Assembly: GCA_036346375.1 (NCBI GenBank)
Contig: CM070504.1
Span: 10,661,890 to 10,725,889 of the forward strand
Reading direction: 5' to 3'
DNA from: Guadua angustifolia
Lineage: Eukaryota; Streptophyta; Magnoliopsida; Poales; Poaceae
Length of the DNA stretch: 64,000 nt
Positions 46,701-58,831 of the stretch are shown piece by piece; positions within the stretch are counted from its first letter, which is position 1, and the number at the start of each line of letters is the position of its first letter. The position numbers and the translations under genes are program-made. The notes beneath the pieces were generated by a model. The model ran no database searches. It had not been told where the DNA came from and worked only from the letters and a program-made list of their open reading frames with translations.

Positions 46701-49700
46701 TTCTTAATTCGGAAATCTTTTCCTTTCCTCTCTCCTCCGTTTGGGCCGAAAACCCTGTTCACTCTCATCCGGCCCACTCCCGTTTTTCTCTTCGCTCGGC
46801 CCAACTCCCCAGCCTGCCCACCTCGCCGAAGCCCAGCCGTCGGATTCTAATCTAACGGCCGAACCGTGCTGCCTTGTCGTATCTCGGTCCGAAAACCCTA
46901 ACGCCCTCGGCCGTCGATTTCCGATCCAACGGCTGAACTTCACCAGCGTCGCACTAAAGCCAAAACCCTAACCCTAACACGCACCCCTCCTCACCGTTGG
47001 ATCTTAATCCAACGGCTATGCCGCATCTCACGCTTCGCAGCGTCGGATCCCCGGCGCGTGGACGGTCTTCGTTGCACCACGTCTCCCCGCGCGCCGCCGC
47101 CGCCCGTGCAACCCTAGCCGCGCGACCAACATTGGCTTCCGTGCTTTTTCCCGTTGCCCTAAGCTATTTAAGCCCTCTAGACATCGTTCCTAGGTTTGCC
47201 ACTCACGCCTTTACATTTTCCCCACGCCACGGGTGGGCGCGCTCGTTCTTGCCGCACGCCTCACCGGAGTTGGCGTGCAGTGCGAAACCTTCGCCGCCGT
47301 ATTGCTTCCTCTCCGGTGAGCCTCCGTCGCACTTTTTAGTACCATTGAGTTCATCTCCTCATCCTCTTTCGGATCCACTAATTTTTGGACTCGATCTGTC
47401 ACTCCTCCGCCGTCTTTGGTGTCTTCGTCTTCACCTCCGGCGGAATAGCACCGCCACTTCGTCATCATCTTCAGCCGCCAGCCTCCACCGTTCGATCGGT
47501 CTTCAACGACTCCTATCTCGCCGCGTCTCCCCGCCGCGCCTTCGCTTCATCTCCGTCCGATCTTCTTTCAACGGCCAGATCTTCGCCGCGTGGCTCACCC
47601 GGTAAGCCTCCGAGCCAGCTGCCTTATCACCCTCCATGTGTCGCTCCGTGTCGCCCCGTGTCGCCCCGTGTATGCCACGTAGAAGCCACCGCAAACCTCG
47701 TGCCCGCGTGGCAGATGCTTTGGTCACGCTGCGTCAGCACCCGAACCGCCATGTGGCGCCACGTCGCCGCCACGTTCGCCCTAGATCTGCCTGGCGCCGC
47801 GTGCCAGCCACGTATGCGCCACGTCGCTGCCATCACGGCCCTAATCGCCCACGTGGCGCGCCACCTCAAGCCTGTTGGTTGTGTCACCCCGTGGACTTCT
47901 CGGTGCGCCCGGTTCACCAAGAACCGAGCCACTGACGGGTGGTCCCCATGCGTCAATGAGAGTTCTTTTTCGTGTTTTTCTTGTTTATTCCGAAAATCCG
48001 AACCCAGCCAATCCGAAGCCGACATGTGTCACCCTTAACAATTTCCTGATTTTTCTCTCCCGAGGAACTTCCGAAGGCCCGTTCTCCTCCGTTCGAACTC
48101 CGATTCGAGCGATTCAAATTTCTAAATTCATCTAAAATCATGCTCTATCTGCTAGTACCCTTATTTTGATTTTTGGATTTTATTTGAATTTATTTTATTC
48201 TCGTTTTACGTGTAGACGACGCAGTTGAAGTGCAAGCGGATCATCCGGCAAAGGTAGCACCAGCGGGAGGAGTTGAAGGCAAGTCTTCCTTGAACATATT
48301 GATCCTAAATTTCATGAAAATTATATTTTGTTTTAAATTATGCATGCTATCATTTTGAGTAAAGTACTTTAAATGCAATTTTAATGCTTAGCTAAATTCC
48401 AATTTGGTTATGCCCTCATTGACATTAATTGTGACATCCTTGACACCTTAGGAAAATATTTAGTACTGTAATTGATGATAATTAATAATTTGGTATGGGA
48501 CGGTAGAATGGCTTAGTCTTGCTTAAATACTTCGGTATCTTACCATTATGGAAATTCTTTCAATCATTGTTTAAAATTAATTGTGAAATTATGGCAATTG
48601 GTATTGCTGTTATTATTAAATGGAAATAAAATGAAAATGGTTTAGACCGGGGCGGATGGTTGTTTTGGTGGGTGCGTGATGCACGAGAACTTGTTTAGTG
48701 TTAGTTCCGCCCTAGTCAATTAAGGACCGAAGCGTGTGTTACCTTGGACCAAGCTATACCGTACAACCACAAGTCTATATGGGTACGACCTGGCTAAGTA
48801 ATTTGTGCGTATCGTTATTGGCTTCACCATTGGGTTGAGTGGGGTGTCGGGTAGACACTTGCAAGGCGCAAGAGGGGGCCTCTGTACTGGGTGGATGTAA
48901 CTCTAACAGCGGTGAAACCTTAGCGGGCGAAGTCGGTAGCGGTGTCGTACATTGTAAAGGCCTTGTTATGATCTCTCGGCCGACACACCTAAGGAAGTGT
49001 GTTAAGCAACTAGAGTCGATCATGTCTTGTGGGTAAAGTGTACAATCTCTGCAGAGTTAAAACTACTTGAGTAGCCGTGCCCACGGTCATGGGCAGGCGA
49101 GGTACGCTAGCACATTGTAGATTTTCTGGTTTTGGTTTTAAATGAAAATGGTTTTGGAAAACCGTGAGTGGTTGTAACTCGCGGGTTTTGGTTTGGCGGT
49201 GGGAGCCAATCGGGTGATTGGAACCCATTAAATTGTTATACATCAAATTCAATTATTATGTTATTTACTTTTTGTCAAATATTGCTTTATGAAATTACTA
49301 TTGTTATTTCAAGTTAAATTCTGCTTTACGCAAATGAACCATATTATGCTTTCCATTGTTAAGCCTTGCATATAGTTATCATGCATTAAGTTTCCAAGGC
49401 TTGCGGAGTACGGTGTGTACTCACCCTTGCAACATCAAATTTTCTCAGAGGAGTATTCGGAAGCTGAAGGTGATTATGATTTCTTTGCCTGTGGATTCGA
49501 TGAAAGCGAACCGGACTTCTACGCGCGCTTCCCAGTCGATTGCCTATGGGCAAATGGATTGGCTCTCTTTGTTGTTTCGGTTTATTTCCGCTGCTACTTA
49601 CCAACTTAAGCCATAAGGTTTGTTACTTGTAATAATGTGTTTACAATGCTATTTCCCTTTTGCTTATTTACTGTTGTTTACTTTGTGATATGTCTATGTT

Positions 49701-52700
49701 ATCATCACTGTGTTTGCTGAGTGTGCTAGTTGTTCCTGGACTAGCACGGTTATACTCAGAGGGGTCGGATTTGGTAATCCGGGTCCCGACAGCATGGGAG
49801 GAATTCTCTTTTCAATTTGAAAGCACACGAGGGACTAATGTAATGCAGAAGGTATCACATTCCTTACCTTTGTATGGTCCTCATTTGATGCAGCCAAAAC
49901 CATTGCATGTGATTTTATACCGCGCATTGCCACCGGTTTCAGATTGCAGAGAACACACACTTTCCTGTTCTGCTCATCCATACCAGAAATTACAGAATTA
50001 GTGATGCAAGACAACCACAAGGATATGTGTGTGTGTGCGTGCGTGTACGTGTGCGTGTGTACGTGTGTGCATGTGTGCGTGTGTGTAGTATAATTACCTA
50101 GGGCACTATAGTGCCTAGGCACCATGATCTAAAAAGGATATTTTTGTCTATGTATTTTCAATCAAAATTTTCTGAAATTTTTAGGATGCTGAGTTAACCA
50201 GTTTACTAACTAGTTCAAACAAGTTTGAATTAAAATTCAAATTAGAGTTTCTCTTTTTAATGATAGTTTGGTTATAGGTATGTGCTGATTTTATATATAA
50301 ATCAGCAAAGTATGTGATTTAAACTCATTCAAAATCTTTGAAATCGGGTATATTTTTTTTCAAAGGTACGTGTTTCATTTGAACTGTTATAGATGGGTAT
50401 ATACTATAAAGCTGAAATTTTTTAAAAATATACTCAATTATGGCTTATATTCGCGCATTTGAAATCATGGTGCCCCATTTCAACTTCCTATATATATAGT
50501 ATAATTACCTAATGCTAAGAAAGACTGACCTGCATTTCTTCAAGGGGGATGTATTTGACAAGGCCGCTAACCACTGTTCTTGGTGCCTCCTCTCCAACAT
50601 CGATCCCCTCTACGTAAAGTGAATCAGCATCCGGATGCTTCTCTGCTTTTCTGATAAGACCCACCCGAATATCCAACTTTGCAACTGAAACTTCCTCTGC
50701 TGTCTTTGGTTTTGAACCACCAGATTGTTTCTTTTGTTCCTTTTCTGGACCTTCCTCTGGATAAGAAAGTCAAAAAAAAATACTGGCCAATGAGTTGCTG
50801 GAATTCTGAAATGGTTACTCAGAACACTTCAAGCAAACACTGAACTAGAATAGAGTAAGAATGTCCAGATAATTACTGGATAATTTTGCGCCCTTGAGCT
50901 TGTCAGCAACTTTCTTGGCTTCTGCATCATCTTGGGACTTTGAGCTCCTTTCAGCTTGGCTGCCTGCAAATTTATTCCTAAAGAACTCTACATCTTCATC
51001 TTTCTGCGTCAATTGCAAGTTACCAGATGTAAAAATATAGCCCAACTGATGAAAAGTATAACGAAAATGCAAATACACACCAATTCCTTAAACAAAGGTG
51101 CTGGCTTTCCTATTTTGTGGCCTGCTGGTACAAAATCCCAAGGACTTTTTGCCTTGGCACTTTCTCCTTCTTCACAGAATGACAGATTTTCTTCCGGGGA
51201 CAAATTTAATTGCCGCAACACCTTAATAAAGAGAACATACAGTGAAATTATGGCAAAAGAAATTCAGACGTGATTAAATGCCAACAAGGATCATACTTCA
51301 TTAGAAAAGGAGGGCATGAAAGGCTCCAGCAGACAGGCAAGGAGATAGACAAGACCAACTGAAGTTTTCATCACAATGGCACAGATCACTGGATCTTCCT
51401 TATAAAGTTTCCAAAATTGGCTTTCCTGTATTCAGTTAGCAAAGCAAAGATACAACAGTACTCAGTGCTACTAAAAAAGCTAAATGAAAGAGGGGAAAAA
51501 ATATTTACTTGCAGATATGCATTTCCATCACTAGAAATACCCATTGCACTCTTCAGTCCTTGTTTCAATTTAACCTGTCGTCAAAAGATCAAACATTATG
51601 TTGTTAAACCTAGTAGCTGGCAGAAAACAGGCAGTGGTGGAATGTGTGCCATTTCACATGTATCAAAATAAGCTGATTACCTTTTCCATTGCTTCAAGAT
51701 ATTGTTCAACCCATTTATTAGTTTTTTCTGCAAGTGCCTTTGTCAATGGATGCGACTCAGCATTAGGAGCATCAGGTATGATGGAGTCATATCCAGCTCC
51801 TATCAAAAAGGAACAAAATGAATGGGGGAAGGGGCTATGAAAAGAAAGGACAATGAATCACAGATGATCAATCTAAATTCTAAAAAAAGATACAGAACTC
51901 TATCAAAAAGAAACAAAATGAATGGGGGAAGGGGCTATGAAAAGAAAGGACAATGAATCACAGATGATCAATCTAAATTCTAAGAAACGATACAGAACTC
52001 AATCAATAATCCCACTAGACAGTAAAGTATCAGGTGTAAGATTCTCCACTGACTGACCAGCTGGTTTTGCAACAAAGCTTAGCACACGGTTGATGAAGTT
52101 CCCCAAGTTGTTCAGCAACTCACTGTTCAATTTGGCTTGCAAATCGGCCCAAGTAAACAGTGTGTCTGATGCCTGAATCCCCAAAACAAAAGTCAAATCA
52201 AATATCTTAATGGATGTTGCCGTATTATCATATACTTCAAAATCAACTAAACAGAATGTCTATACAAACCTCAGGTCGATTCATAAGCAAGTAGTATCGC
52301 CATACTTCAGGAGGAATATTTGTATCCTTTGCGTCACTGCCAAAGACACCAATACCATGGCTCTTGGAAAATTTTCCTATAGGTGTAAGGAATATTTAGT
52401 TATTATCCAGGAAATTGATGTGCAGTGTGCATACTCTGTCTATATCATATATGCATCTAATTCAGCATGTTTCTAGTCAGGCCCATGCAAAGCACAGTGT
52501 GGCATTCCTTCTGGAACACACATTAGACCATAGGCATATGTAGTCGGATTTGAATCAAATGGCACAAGTCCATTCAAGAGAAATACACAAACCAGTGGCA
52601 AATATGCAATTCAAGCAATTTAAATTCTCTTTCATTAATCATCCATGTTTAAATTTGCCATTCAGTACAAAAACTTAAGAAAACCATTTAAACTAGAGAT

Positions 52701-55700
52701 GCCATAATCTAGTGTCTTGAATAATCTAATGAAATGAGTATTATCAGTCCAATTTCATGCTAATAACAAAGAAGTAAACTGGACCACATGGAAAGAACTA
52801 CTAGTTGTTTGGTGCAAATAGATGTAAATGGACATGCTTGACTTATCAAAAGATCTCTAGAAAGTCAATAGAGACCTCAGCTCAAGTAAGCAGGCATTTA
52901 CCAAATACTAATAACCAAGGTTCAAAAAACCACCGAAATCTCGGCCAAGATTTTGGATCCTGGCCAGGCAGGATCCAAAATCTCGTCAGGTAAAAAAATT
53001 TGGAAAAAATTACATTGCTACAGTAATCTCAGAAATTTCGAAACTAACGAAATCTCGGGTTTTTTGGCCAGTTTTTTTACTTTTTATGGCCAGATTTGGT
53101 CCAATAACCCTTAAGAAAGTCATCTTCGTGAAAATTTGCTGAAAACCAAATTTTTGAGACATTTTAAAATTTCAGTAGAAACACTATCAGATTTTTATAA
53201 AATTGTACAATCTTGATCATGATCTGAAAATTTTATGGTACTATCTTTACTAGTGTAGGATCATATAAAAAAAATTTCAAAATAATTGAACTTCATTTGT
53301 TATCTTTAAAAAATCAAAAACAGAATAAACATAATTGGGACAGTAAGCTTGTCAGAATTTTATAAATTTTCTCGAGTATGATCATGATCCAAAATTTTTA
53401 TGAAAGCTTAAGAATTGCCTCAGTACCATTCTCTAAAATTTTCAAAAAAAATTCAACTTTTTTGTTTGCTCAATCAAATCAATGTAAGCATTGAACTTCA
53501 TTTGTTATATTTCAAAAAACAAAAACACAAAGAATATAAATGGTATAGTGCCCTTGTAAGAATTTTATAAATTCACCATGATTAGAAATTTTTATGAGAT
53601 CTTAATCATTTCCTTAGAACCCTACTGTAAAATTTTAAACCTTTTTTTATTGCTAAAGCAAATATATGTATTGATCACTAGTCTTTTATCAGAACATAGC
53701 ATAGTCAAAAATTTTAGAACTTCTTGAATATTGATCATCATATGAAAATTTTATAGAAATATTAATATACATCAGGATCATCCACAAAAATTTTCAAAAT
53801 TTTCTAACGTGGTTTGGAATATTTTTCATTTGGTTGAAGTTTGCCAGTAAGGCTTTTATCAGGATAAGTAGCACTGTCTGAATTTTTAAAAATTCATGAA
53901 GCTTTATCATCAACTAAAAATTTTATGAGAACATTAGTGATGTATCATAACCATGCACAAAAAATTTCAAAATTTTCTAATGTGGTTTGTTCCATTTTCA
54001 TTCGGTTCAAACTTGCTAGTCAGCGATGACAGTAGCAATGTATGAATTTTAAAAAATTTCTCAGATTTGATAATCATCCAAATTTTTATGGGAATGAACA
54101 AAAAATTTCAAAATTTTTCGACGTCGTTTAGGCTATTTTTCATTCGGTGCAAATTCACCAAAATCTCGGTAAAATCTCATCGAGATTTCGGGAATTTGGC
54201 CAAAATTTCATTTTCCCGATAGAAATAAAACCGGATTTGAATTTTTGTTTTTGAATTTCGTCTGAGATTTACCTGAAATTACGAGATCTCGGCGAGATTT
54301 CGGATTTTGGTCACCAACGAGATTTCATCCGAAAACAAAATTTGAATCCTTGCTAATAACTAACATGAACTGTCCGTCAATCAAGCATTAGGTTGAAAAA
54401 ACTGTAATAATACCTGCTTCATAATTTAAATATTCAGTAACGCTTATGGTCTTCATCATTGTCCAGTTTTCACCAGTTCCCAGTAGCGTTGACGGGAACA
54501 TGACCTGAAAATTACCTTTCATCAAATAAGTACTTCATGGAAAAAGAGTACATGCATTAAAAGAACAGTCAGTATTTGCAAATGCTATCAATGCACTTAG
54601 ACAACGGTTCACATTGCAATGGCTTCTTAAAAACACTGCTTTCCTAGACAACGGTTTGCATTGCGATGGCTTCTTAAAAGCACTTCTTTCCTATTTTTGA
54701 AAACAGAATTTACTTGAAAGCATCTTTCTTGGAGCTATGACAGCAAAATTTTATGGAATTGATAAATATTTCCATAACCTAGATCCACAGCACACATAGC
54801 AAAAGCACAGCAGCTGCAGACTGACCCTGGCCTAAATACATGGGATTTTGTGTTTTCAGTCCTTGCATAATTGAACTATTGAGATCTGAGATTAAACAAA
54901 ACATGCTAGACAATAAAAAAGAATCTCAAATGATCACAGAACCCGCTTGAATAGGGCTGATCATTCATTCAGTTAGAAATTAGAATTTACATCTATAAGT
55001 CCTGTGTTATAATGAAAAACCAACTCGCTTGTATCAAAAAATACTATTGTCCTGATTTAGTTGTTAAAATATTACAGATATGTACTCACACAAAGCCAAT
55101 TATTCATAAATTCAAACAATGTTGAATAACTAAAGATGTTCATAATAGTATAGGCATCATACCGTGTGAAATGGCACATTATCTTTACCCATGAACTGAA
55201 ACAATTCTACATTATCAGGATCCTTCCACCACTTCTCCCAATCAGGTGTATAGGATGCCGTGATAGATATGTAGCCAATCGGCGCATCAAACCAAACATA
55301 GAACACCTAAAAATAATACATAGGGGAAATAAGATAAATGCATAAAAGCAGAACATATTCATATCTGATATGCCCAAACCTTGTCTTTATACTTCTCATG
55401 TGGAACAGGAACTCCCCATTTAAGATCTCTAGTAATACAGCGTGGCTTTAACCCTTCCTTCAGCCATGCATTTGTTGCTTGAATAGCATTTTGACTCCAC
55501 ACACCAGCTACCGAAGTATTGTTGATATAGTTTACCAACTTATCTCTCAATAGAGGAAGCTCCAAGAATAAGTGATCTGTGTCACGAACACGTGGAGTAT
55601 TCTTACAGACCTACATAAAGCCAGAAGACAAGGAAAGTTTATAATTCACAGTTTTATGACATGGACACCTTATGTGCTTAGGTCAATCATAATGGTACAG

Positions 55701-57128
55701 AATGACAAGTGCTAAGTATCTGATATGCTTGTTGCTTACCTTACACTTGGGATCAATTAGCTCAGCTGGATTCAGCAATTTGCTGCACTTTTCACACTGA
55801 TCACCTCGTGCTGCTTCATAGTTACATCCTTCTGTTGGGCATTTTCCCTCCACAAGCCTATCAGCTAAGAATCGTTGGCACATATCACAGTAAAGCTGCA
55901 AAGCGCATAAATTTTACATCCCAGAAACAACATGCAAAGATGATATACAAGAACCAGACCAAGAATGCTGTACCTGCTGCATGGTATTTTCTGTGAGCCA
56001 ATTGTTTTCCATCAATTTATGGAAAATTGCCTGGCAGACTTCTGTCTGTTGAGGAGAGGATGTCCGCCCAAACTTGTCAAACTTTATGTCAAACCACTTG
56101 TAAACCTCGCCATGGATAGCATGATACCTGCGCTTTCAGCAGGGATAGCTTCCTATGAACAAAATGCTTTCATTTTTCATATAAACTATGCAAATCTACA
56201 AATATACATATATAGCATACACAGGTTGATAAATGAAACTTTCATGTCTAAATGACAAGTCAAAGAAGTACTAGATAGATTTCATAAGTTAATTGTAGCT
56301 ATGGAAGATACAATTGTCAAACTTTAACCAGATTGCAGCATTAGATTCGTTCAGTGCATGCAGATTGCCTAAGCCAAATCTAACAGCCATTAACCAACTA
56401 TTGCAGAATGGAAGGTCCTATTCATTGTGATTTAGGAACAACGAAATCTAACCAAAAAATCAGATCAAGAAAGCAAATCAACTAAAAAACAAACCGATTT
56501 TCTTAGCTCCATACATGCCTTTGTATTCACCATTAGTTCTCAAAAATTATCACGAAACATTAACTATATAATTATCTACTACTAAACACCCAATCCAGCG
56601 AAATACCAACACAAATCGCCTCGCATGTCGAGAGCTAGACGAATTTACGGCAAAACTCAAGGCAAACCTGCTACCCCCAGACAATGCACCTCGTCAGGTA
56701 CCAACATCTTTGGTACCAGGTTGCCAACAAACCATATTAAATAGAAGCATCGAAAGGTGAAGAGTCTCTAACTTGTCGCAGATCTCCTTGGGCGAGCACT
56801 TCTCCTCCATGGCCTTGGTCTCGGTGGCCGTCCCGTACTCGTCGGTGCCGCATATGTAGATCGCGTTGTACCCACGCAGCCGGCAGTACCGCGCGAAAAC
56901 GTCGGCGCTGAGCACGCCTGCAACACGCGACCAAACCCGAATCCATCAGACAACACGACGGCGAACAGGGAGAGGTCGAGGGGAAAAATTGGGGGAGATG
57001 ACGCGGAAGAAGGGATGCTCACAGCCGATGATGTTCCCCAGGTGCGGGACATTGTTGACGTAGGGCAACGCGCTGGTGATGAGTATGTTGCGGCGGCCGG
57101 GGATCGGCAGCTTGGGCGGCGGCGCCAT
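43727..57128 (-). CDS. Methionine--tRNA ligase, cytosolic, with C-terminal tRNA-binding domain
   Basis: Seventeen GT-AG exons in order: 57023-57128, 56773-56917, 55974-56127, 55740-55895, 55380-55610, 55163-55306, 54414-54504, 52270-52376, 52058-52172, 51681-51799, 51509-51574, 51297-51425, 51081-51221, 50877-51003, 50530-50756, 49868-49969, 43727-43957. They total 2,391 nt in one frame, 796 residues plus TAG. The enzyme charges tRNA-Met with methionine using ATP. The HIGH-type motif is HLGN at residues 29-32 and the KMSKS-type motif is KFSKS at about 344-348. Zinc-binding Cys pairs lie at about 138/141, 154/159 and 169/172. The anticodon-binding domain contains LLNNLGNFINRVLSF. A Lys/Glu-rich linker precedes an EMAPII-like domain (about 635-796, LDIRVGLIRKAEKHPDADSL to SGEIR-type end NGEIR). 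No transit peptide precedes the catalytic core, so it is cytosolic. Introns 7, 9, 15 and 16 carry repeats. Confidence 0.95.
45057..45730 (+). mobile_element. Copia LTR-like fragment inside the MULE
   Basis: It starts TGTTGGGAATACACCCAAGAG, close to the TGTTGGAAATATGCCC start of Angela/BARE-type grass copia LTRs. A related TGAGAATATGCC word precedes it at about 45029. The body has the same AT-rich style. The 3' end is not defined and no TSD was found, so it is treated as a fragment. Confidence 0.4.
46437..49791 (+). mobile_element. Solo gypsy LTR (3.36 kb) inside the MULE in the MetRS intron
   Basis: It starts TGTAACATTCCAATTTTG and ends CGGGTCCCGACA. A perfect 5-bp TSD GCATG lies at 46432-46436 and 49792-49796. 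It shares the landmark order of the 9112-13245 family: GC-rich block (46740-48000), GGCAAGTCTTCC-type site (about 48280), CACCTAAGGAAGTGTG (about 48988) and TACTCACCCTTGC (about 49419). It lies antisense to MetRS. The frames of 130-217 codons in its GC-rich block are chance frames. Confidence 0.85.
50025..50086. repeat. GT microsatellite in MetRS intron 15
   Basis: This is an imperfect (GT)n tract with interspersed CG, AC and CA variants, about 62 bp long, in the intron between exons 15 and 16. It abuts the first copy of the 15-bp direct repeat at 50086-50100. Confidence 0.9.
50086..50511. mobile_element. Unclassified insertion flanked by 15-bp direct repeats in MetRS intron 15
   Basis: TAGTATAATTACCTA occurs at 50086-50100 and 50497-50511. 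Just inside are an 11-bp inverted pair GGCACCATGAT (50118-50128) and ATCATGGTGCC (50464-50474). The enclosed DNA is AT-rich and non-coding. The pattern suggests a small non-autonomous insertion, but the superfamily is not clear. Confidence 0.45.
51800..52000. repeat. 100-bp tandem duplication in MetRS intron 9, copying the 3' splice site
   Basis: Copies 51801-51900 and 51901-52000 differ at three positions. On the minus strand the unit contains the pyrimidine-rich tract and TTTTTGATAG acceptor of exon 10. The true acceptor AG is at 51801-51800 and its duplicate at 51901-51900. Splicing to the upstream copy would add 100 nt and shift the frame. The high identity suggests a recent event. Confidence 0.9.
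52916..54352. mobile_element. hAT-like element in MetRS intron 7
   Basis: It begins CAAGGTTCAAAAAACC and ends (reverse strand) CAAGGATTCAAATTTTG. A perfect 8-bp TSD CTAATAAC lies at 52908-52915 and 54353-54360. The ends are rich in GAAATCTCGG/CCGAGATTTC. The interior has repeated modules (for example TTTTCATTTGGTTGAAGTTTGC at about 53825 and TTTTCATTCGGTTCAAACTTGC at about 53995). No transposase is present. It is the same family, in reverse layout, as 40674-42521. Confidence 0.82.
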
Positions 57129-57480
57129 GGAGACGAACGAGGTTTAGGGTTAGGAGGCTTAGCGAACGTTTGTGTTGTCACTCACTGGTGTAGCTGTGCG
57201 TCAGCGTCTCGTCTAAGCCCTGGCCCTCTGACTATGGGACCCAGCTGTCAGCCACACAGGCGCGCCCAAGCAGTTGGAATCTTAAAGCGTCTCTTATGAT
57301 CTAGCGGTTGGAATCTTAAAGCGTCTCTCGACCCGAGCAGTTGGGAATTGTGATCCGTAGCGGGCTAGCGGCACCAGTCGTCCCCCCCGGCTAGCCGCCG
57401 CCGTCCACGGCTCCCATGAGTCGCCGCAGTCCATGGATCCCTCGCCGCTGCCAATCTCTACACCGGCAACCTGGTGCTGT
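57129..57480. promoter_or_regulatory. MetRS 5' flank with short direct repeats
   Basis: The minus-strand promoter and 5' UTR of MetRS lie here. A 33-34-bp unit (GC(A/G)GTTGGAATCTTAAAGCG core) starts at 57270 and 57304, with a partial third copy at 57337. No TATA box was confidently placed. The repeats could be promoter elements or a simple duplication. Confidence 0.4.
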
Positions 57481-58569
57481 CCTACCACACGCGAGGCTGT
57501 TGACCAATACCAAGAAAACAGAATCTTTATTGGTTCGTATCGTTGCTCTCATGGGTTTCAGGATCCAGAAAATTTTTTATGCGTGCAGATGGAGATGGTT
57601 GCGACGTTCTGGCTGAGCCGGACTTGCGCCACTGGGTGAGTCGTGGTGAAGGAGACTACGTTTTGCCTGGGAGATCAGCTGAAGCGTACAGAATTTCAGC
57701 TGAATTTTTTTTCCTTGAAAGGTCGGCAGTAAACATGACCAGCAGCTACTCCTGGACCCGATCAGCTCGACGCAATCAGCTGAATTGTTTTGTAAATCTC
57801 ATTTTGATCGGAGTACACGGGTTACCTGTTGTGTTTGTATTTATCAGTATCTCATCACAGTAGTCTCGTTTTTTTTCAGTTGGTGAGACTCTGACCTAGA
57901 AAGAGGAATCTGTACAGTGGTCTTGAAGCTTTAGATGCAGTTGGCCTAAAAAAAGTACTCATTTTCTGTTTTCTTACGTCTTGAAACTACTTTAGAAACT
58001 TCAATAAGTGCTTTATTAACTCAACCTTGTACTTCGTTAATTAAAATAAGTACCAGAGATATAGTTTTCATCATCAATTGTCACTATAGAAATTAATTTT
58101 ACAGAAAAAGCCACATAATAGTGTAATACTATGGACAGAAATAGCACAATACTGCTTTCTAATTAGCTTTCCAGAACATCTAAGGGTTATAAGTTGTTTA
58201 TACATAGTTTTGCTTTCTCTTTCCAAGCAAGGCAGGATTTATTGAGCATAGTTATCTACTGGATCAGAATCTCAAGCAAAAACCTGACTTGAGCACTCAC
58301 CAAACCTTTGCCCCAAACCAAGCAACTATAGGCAGTGATGAGCAACACAGAAAGTCAGTAAACTTGTTATATTTATTATAGTGCACAAAAATTTTTACCA
58401 TCCTCGCAAGGTATCAAGCTATACATTGAATTAGTACCAAAAGTTTAAAGGGTGAAGATATCAAAAGATACAAGAGTTTAGAGATATAAGATGGCAATAT
58501 TTTAAAGATTTGATAAGCACATTTTTTGTAGCTTGACCTGCAAATTTAACGCCATAGTCAAATATATTA
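57481..58569. other. Intergenic DNA, no supported gene
   Basis: 57400-57860 is moderately GC-rich with several overlapping plus-strand frames (for example MDPSPLPISTPATWCC) that match nothing I recognise. From 57900 the DNA is AT-rich without structure. Confidence 0.4.
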
Positions 58570-58823
58570 TTCCTTTCAGTCACAAATACATGTCGTTTTG
58601 GACATAGATTTAGTCAAACTTTTAAAACTTTAACTATCAATATCTTTTTAAATATGTAAATTGGACTTAGGAAAATCATATGTGTGGATTTGTCTCGAAA
58701 ATACTTTCGTAGTATTATAATTTTATTGAGTTTTACAAATATATCATAATAGATATTAGTGGTTAAAGTTGTGTTTTGGAGACTTTGTCGATACAAAAAT
58801 GATATGTATTTGTGCCGGAGGAG
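58570..58823. mobile_element. Stowaway MITE
   Basis: The termini are TTCCTTTCAGTCACAAATAC and, on the reverse strand, CTCCTCCGGCACAAATAC, with TA on both sides. The inner parts are inverted (GTCGTTTTGGACAT versus a GTCTCCAAAACAC-like arm). The 254-bp size and CTCCNTCNGTCACAAAT ends are typical of grass Stowaway (Tc1/mariner) MITEs. Confidence 0.8.
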
Positions 58824-58831
58824 TACTTGTT

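Larger units (their letters stand above)
44030..49808. mobile_element. MULE in the last MetRS intron, hosting a solo LTR
   Basis: The left end GAGAAAATTCCTTCC (44030) and the right end (reverse strand) GAGAATTCCTCCC (49808) start inverted repeats of about 80 bp. They share ATG(T/C)CAT, GTTTGC(T/C)TGATCCCCAA and a TTCCTTCC word. A perfect 9-bp TSD TTTTCAATT lies at 44021-44029 and 49809-49817. A solo LTR later entered the right inverted repeat. Without it the MULE is about 2.42 kb. The interior holds a copia-like LTR fragment and GC-rich DNA but no recognised transposase. Without the MULE the intron would be only about 120 bp. Confidence 0.88.

Noticed and set aside
46965..46980. Telomere-like CCCTAACCCTAAC word
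   Set aside because: Only about two units in a GC-rich LTR. This is far too short to call an interstitial telomere.
46997..48038. Plus-strand frames of 202 and 217 codons, and minus-strand overlaps
   Set aside because: They lie in the GC-rich block of a solo LTR, are rich in Arg/Pro/Ser, and are open in several frames at once. This is typical of GC-rich non-coding DNA.
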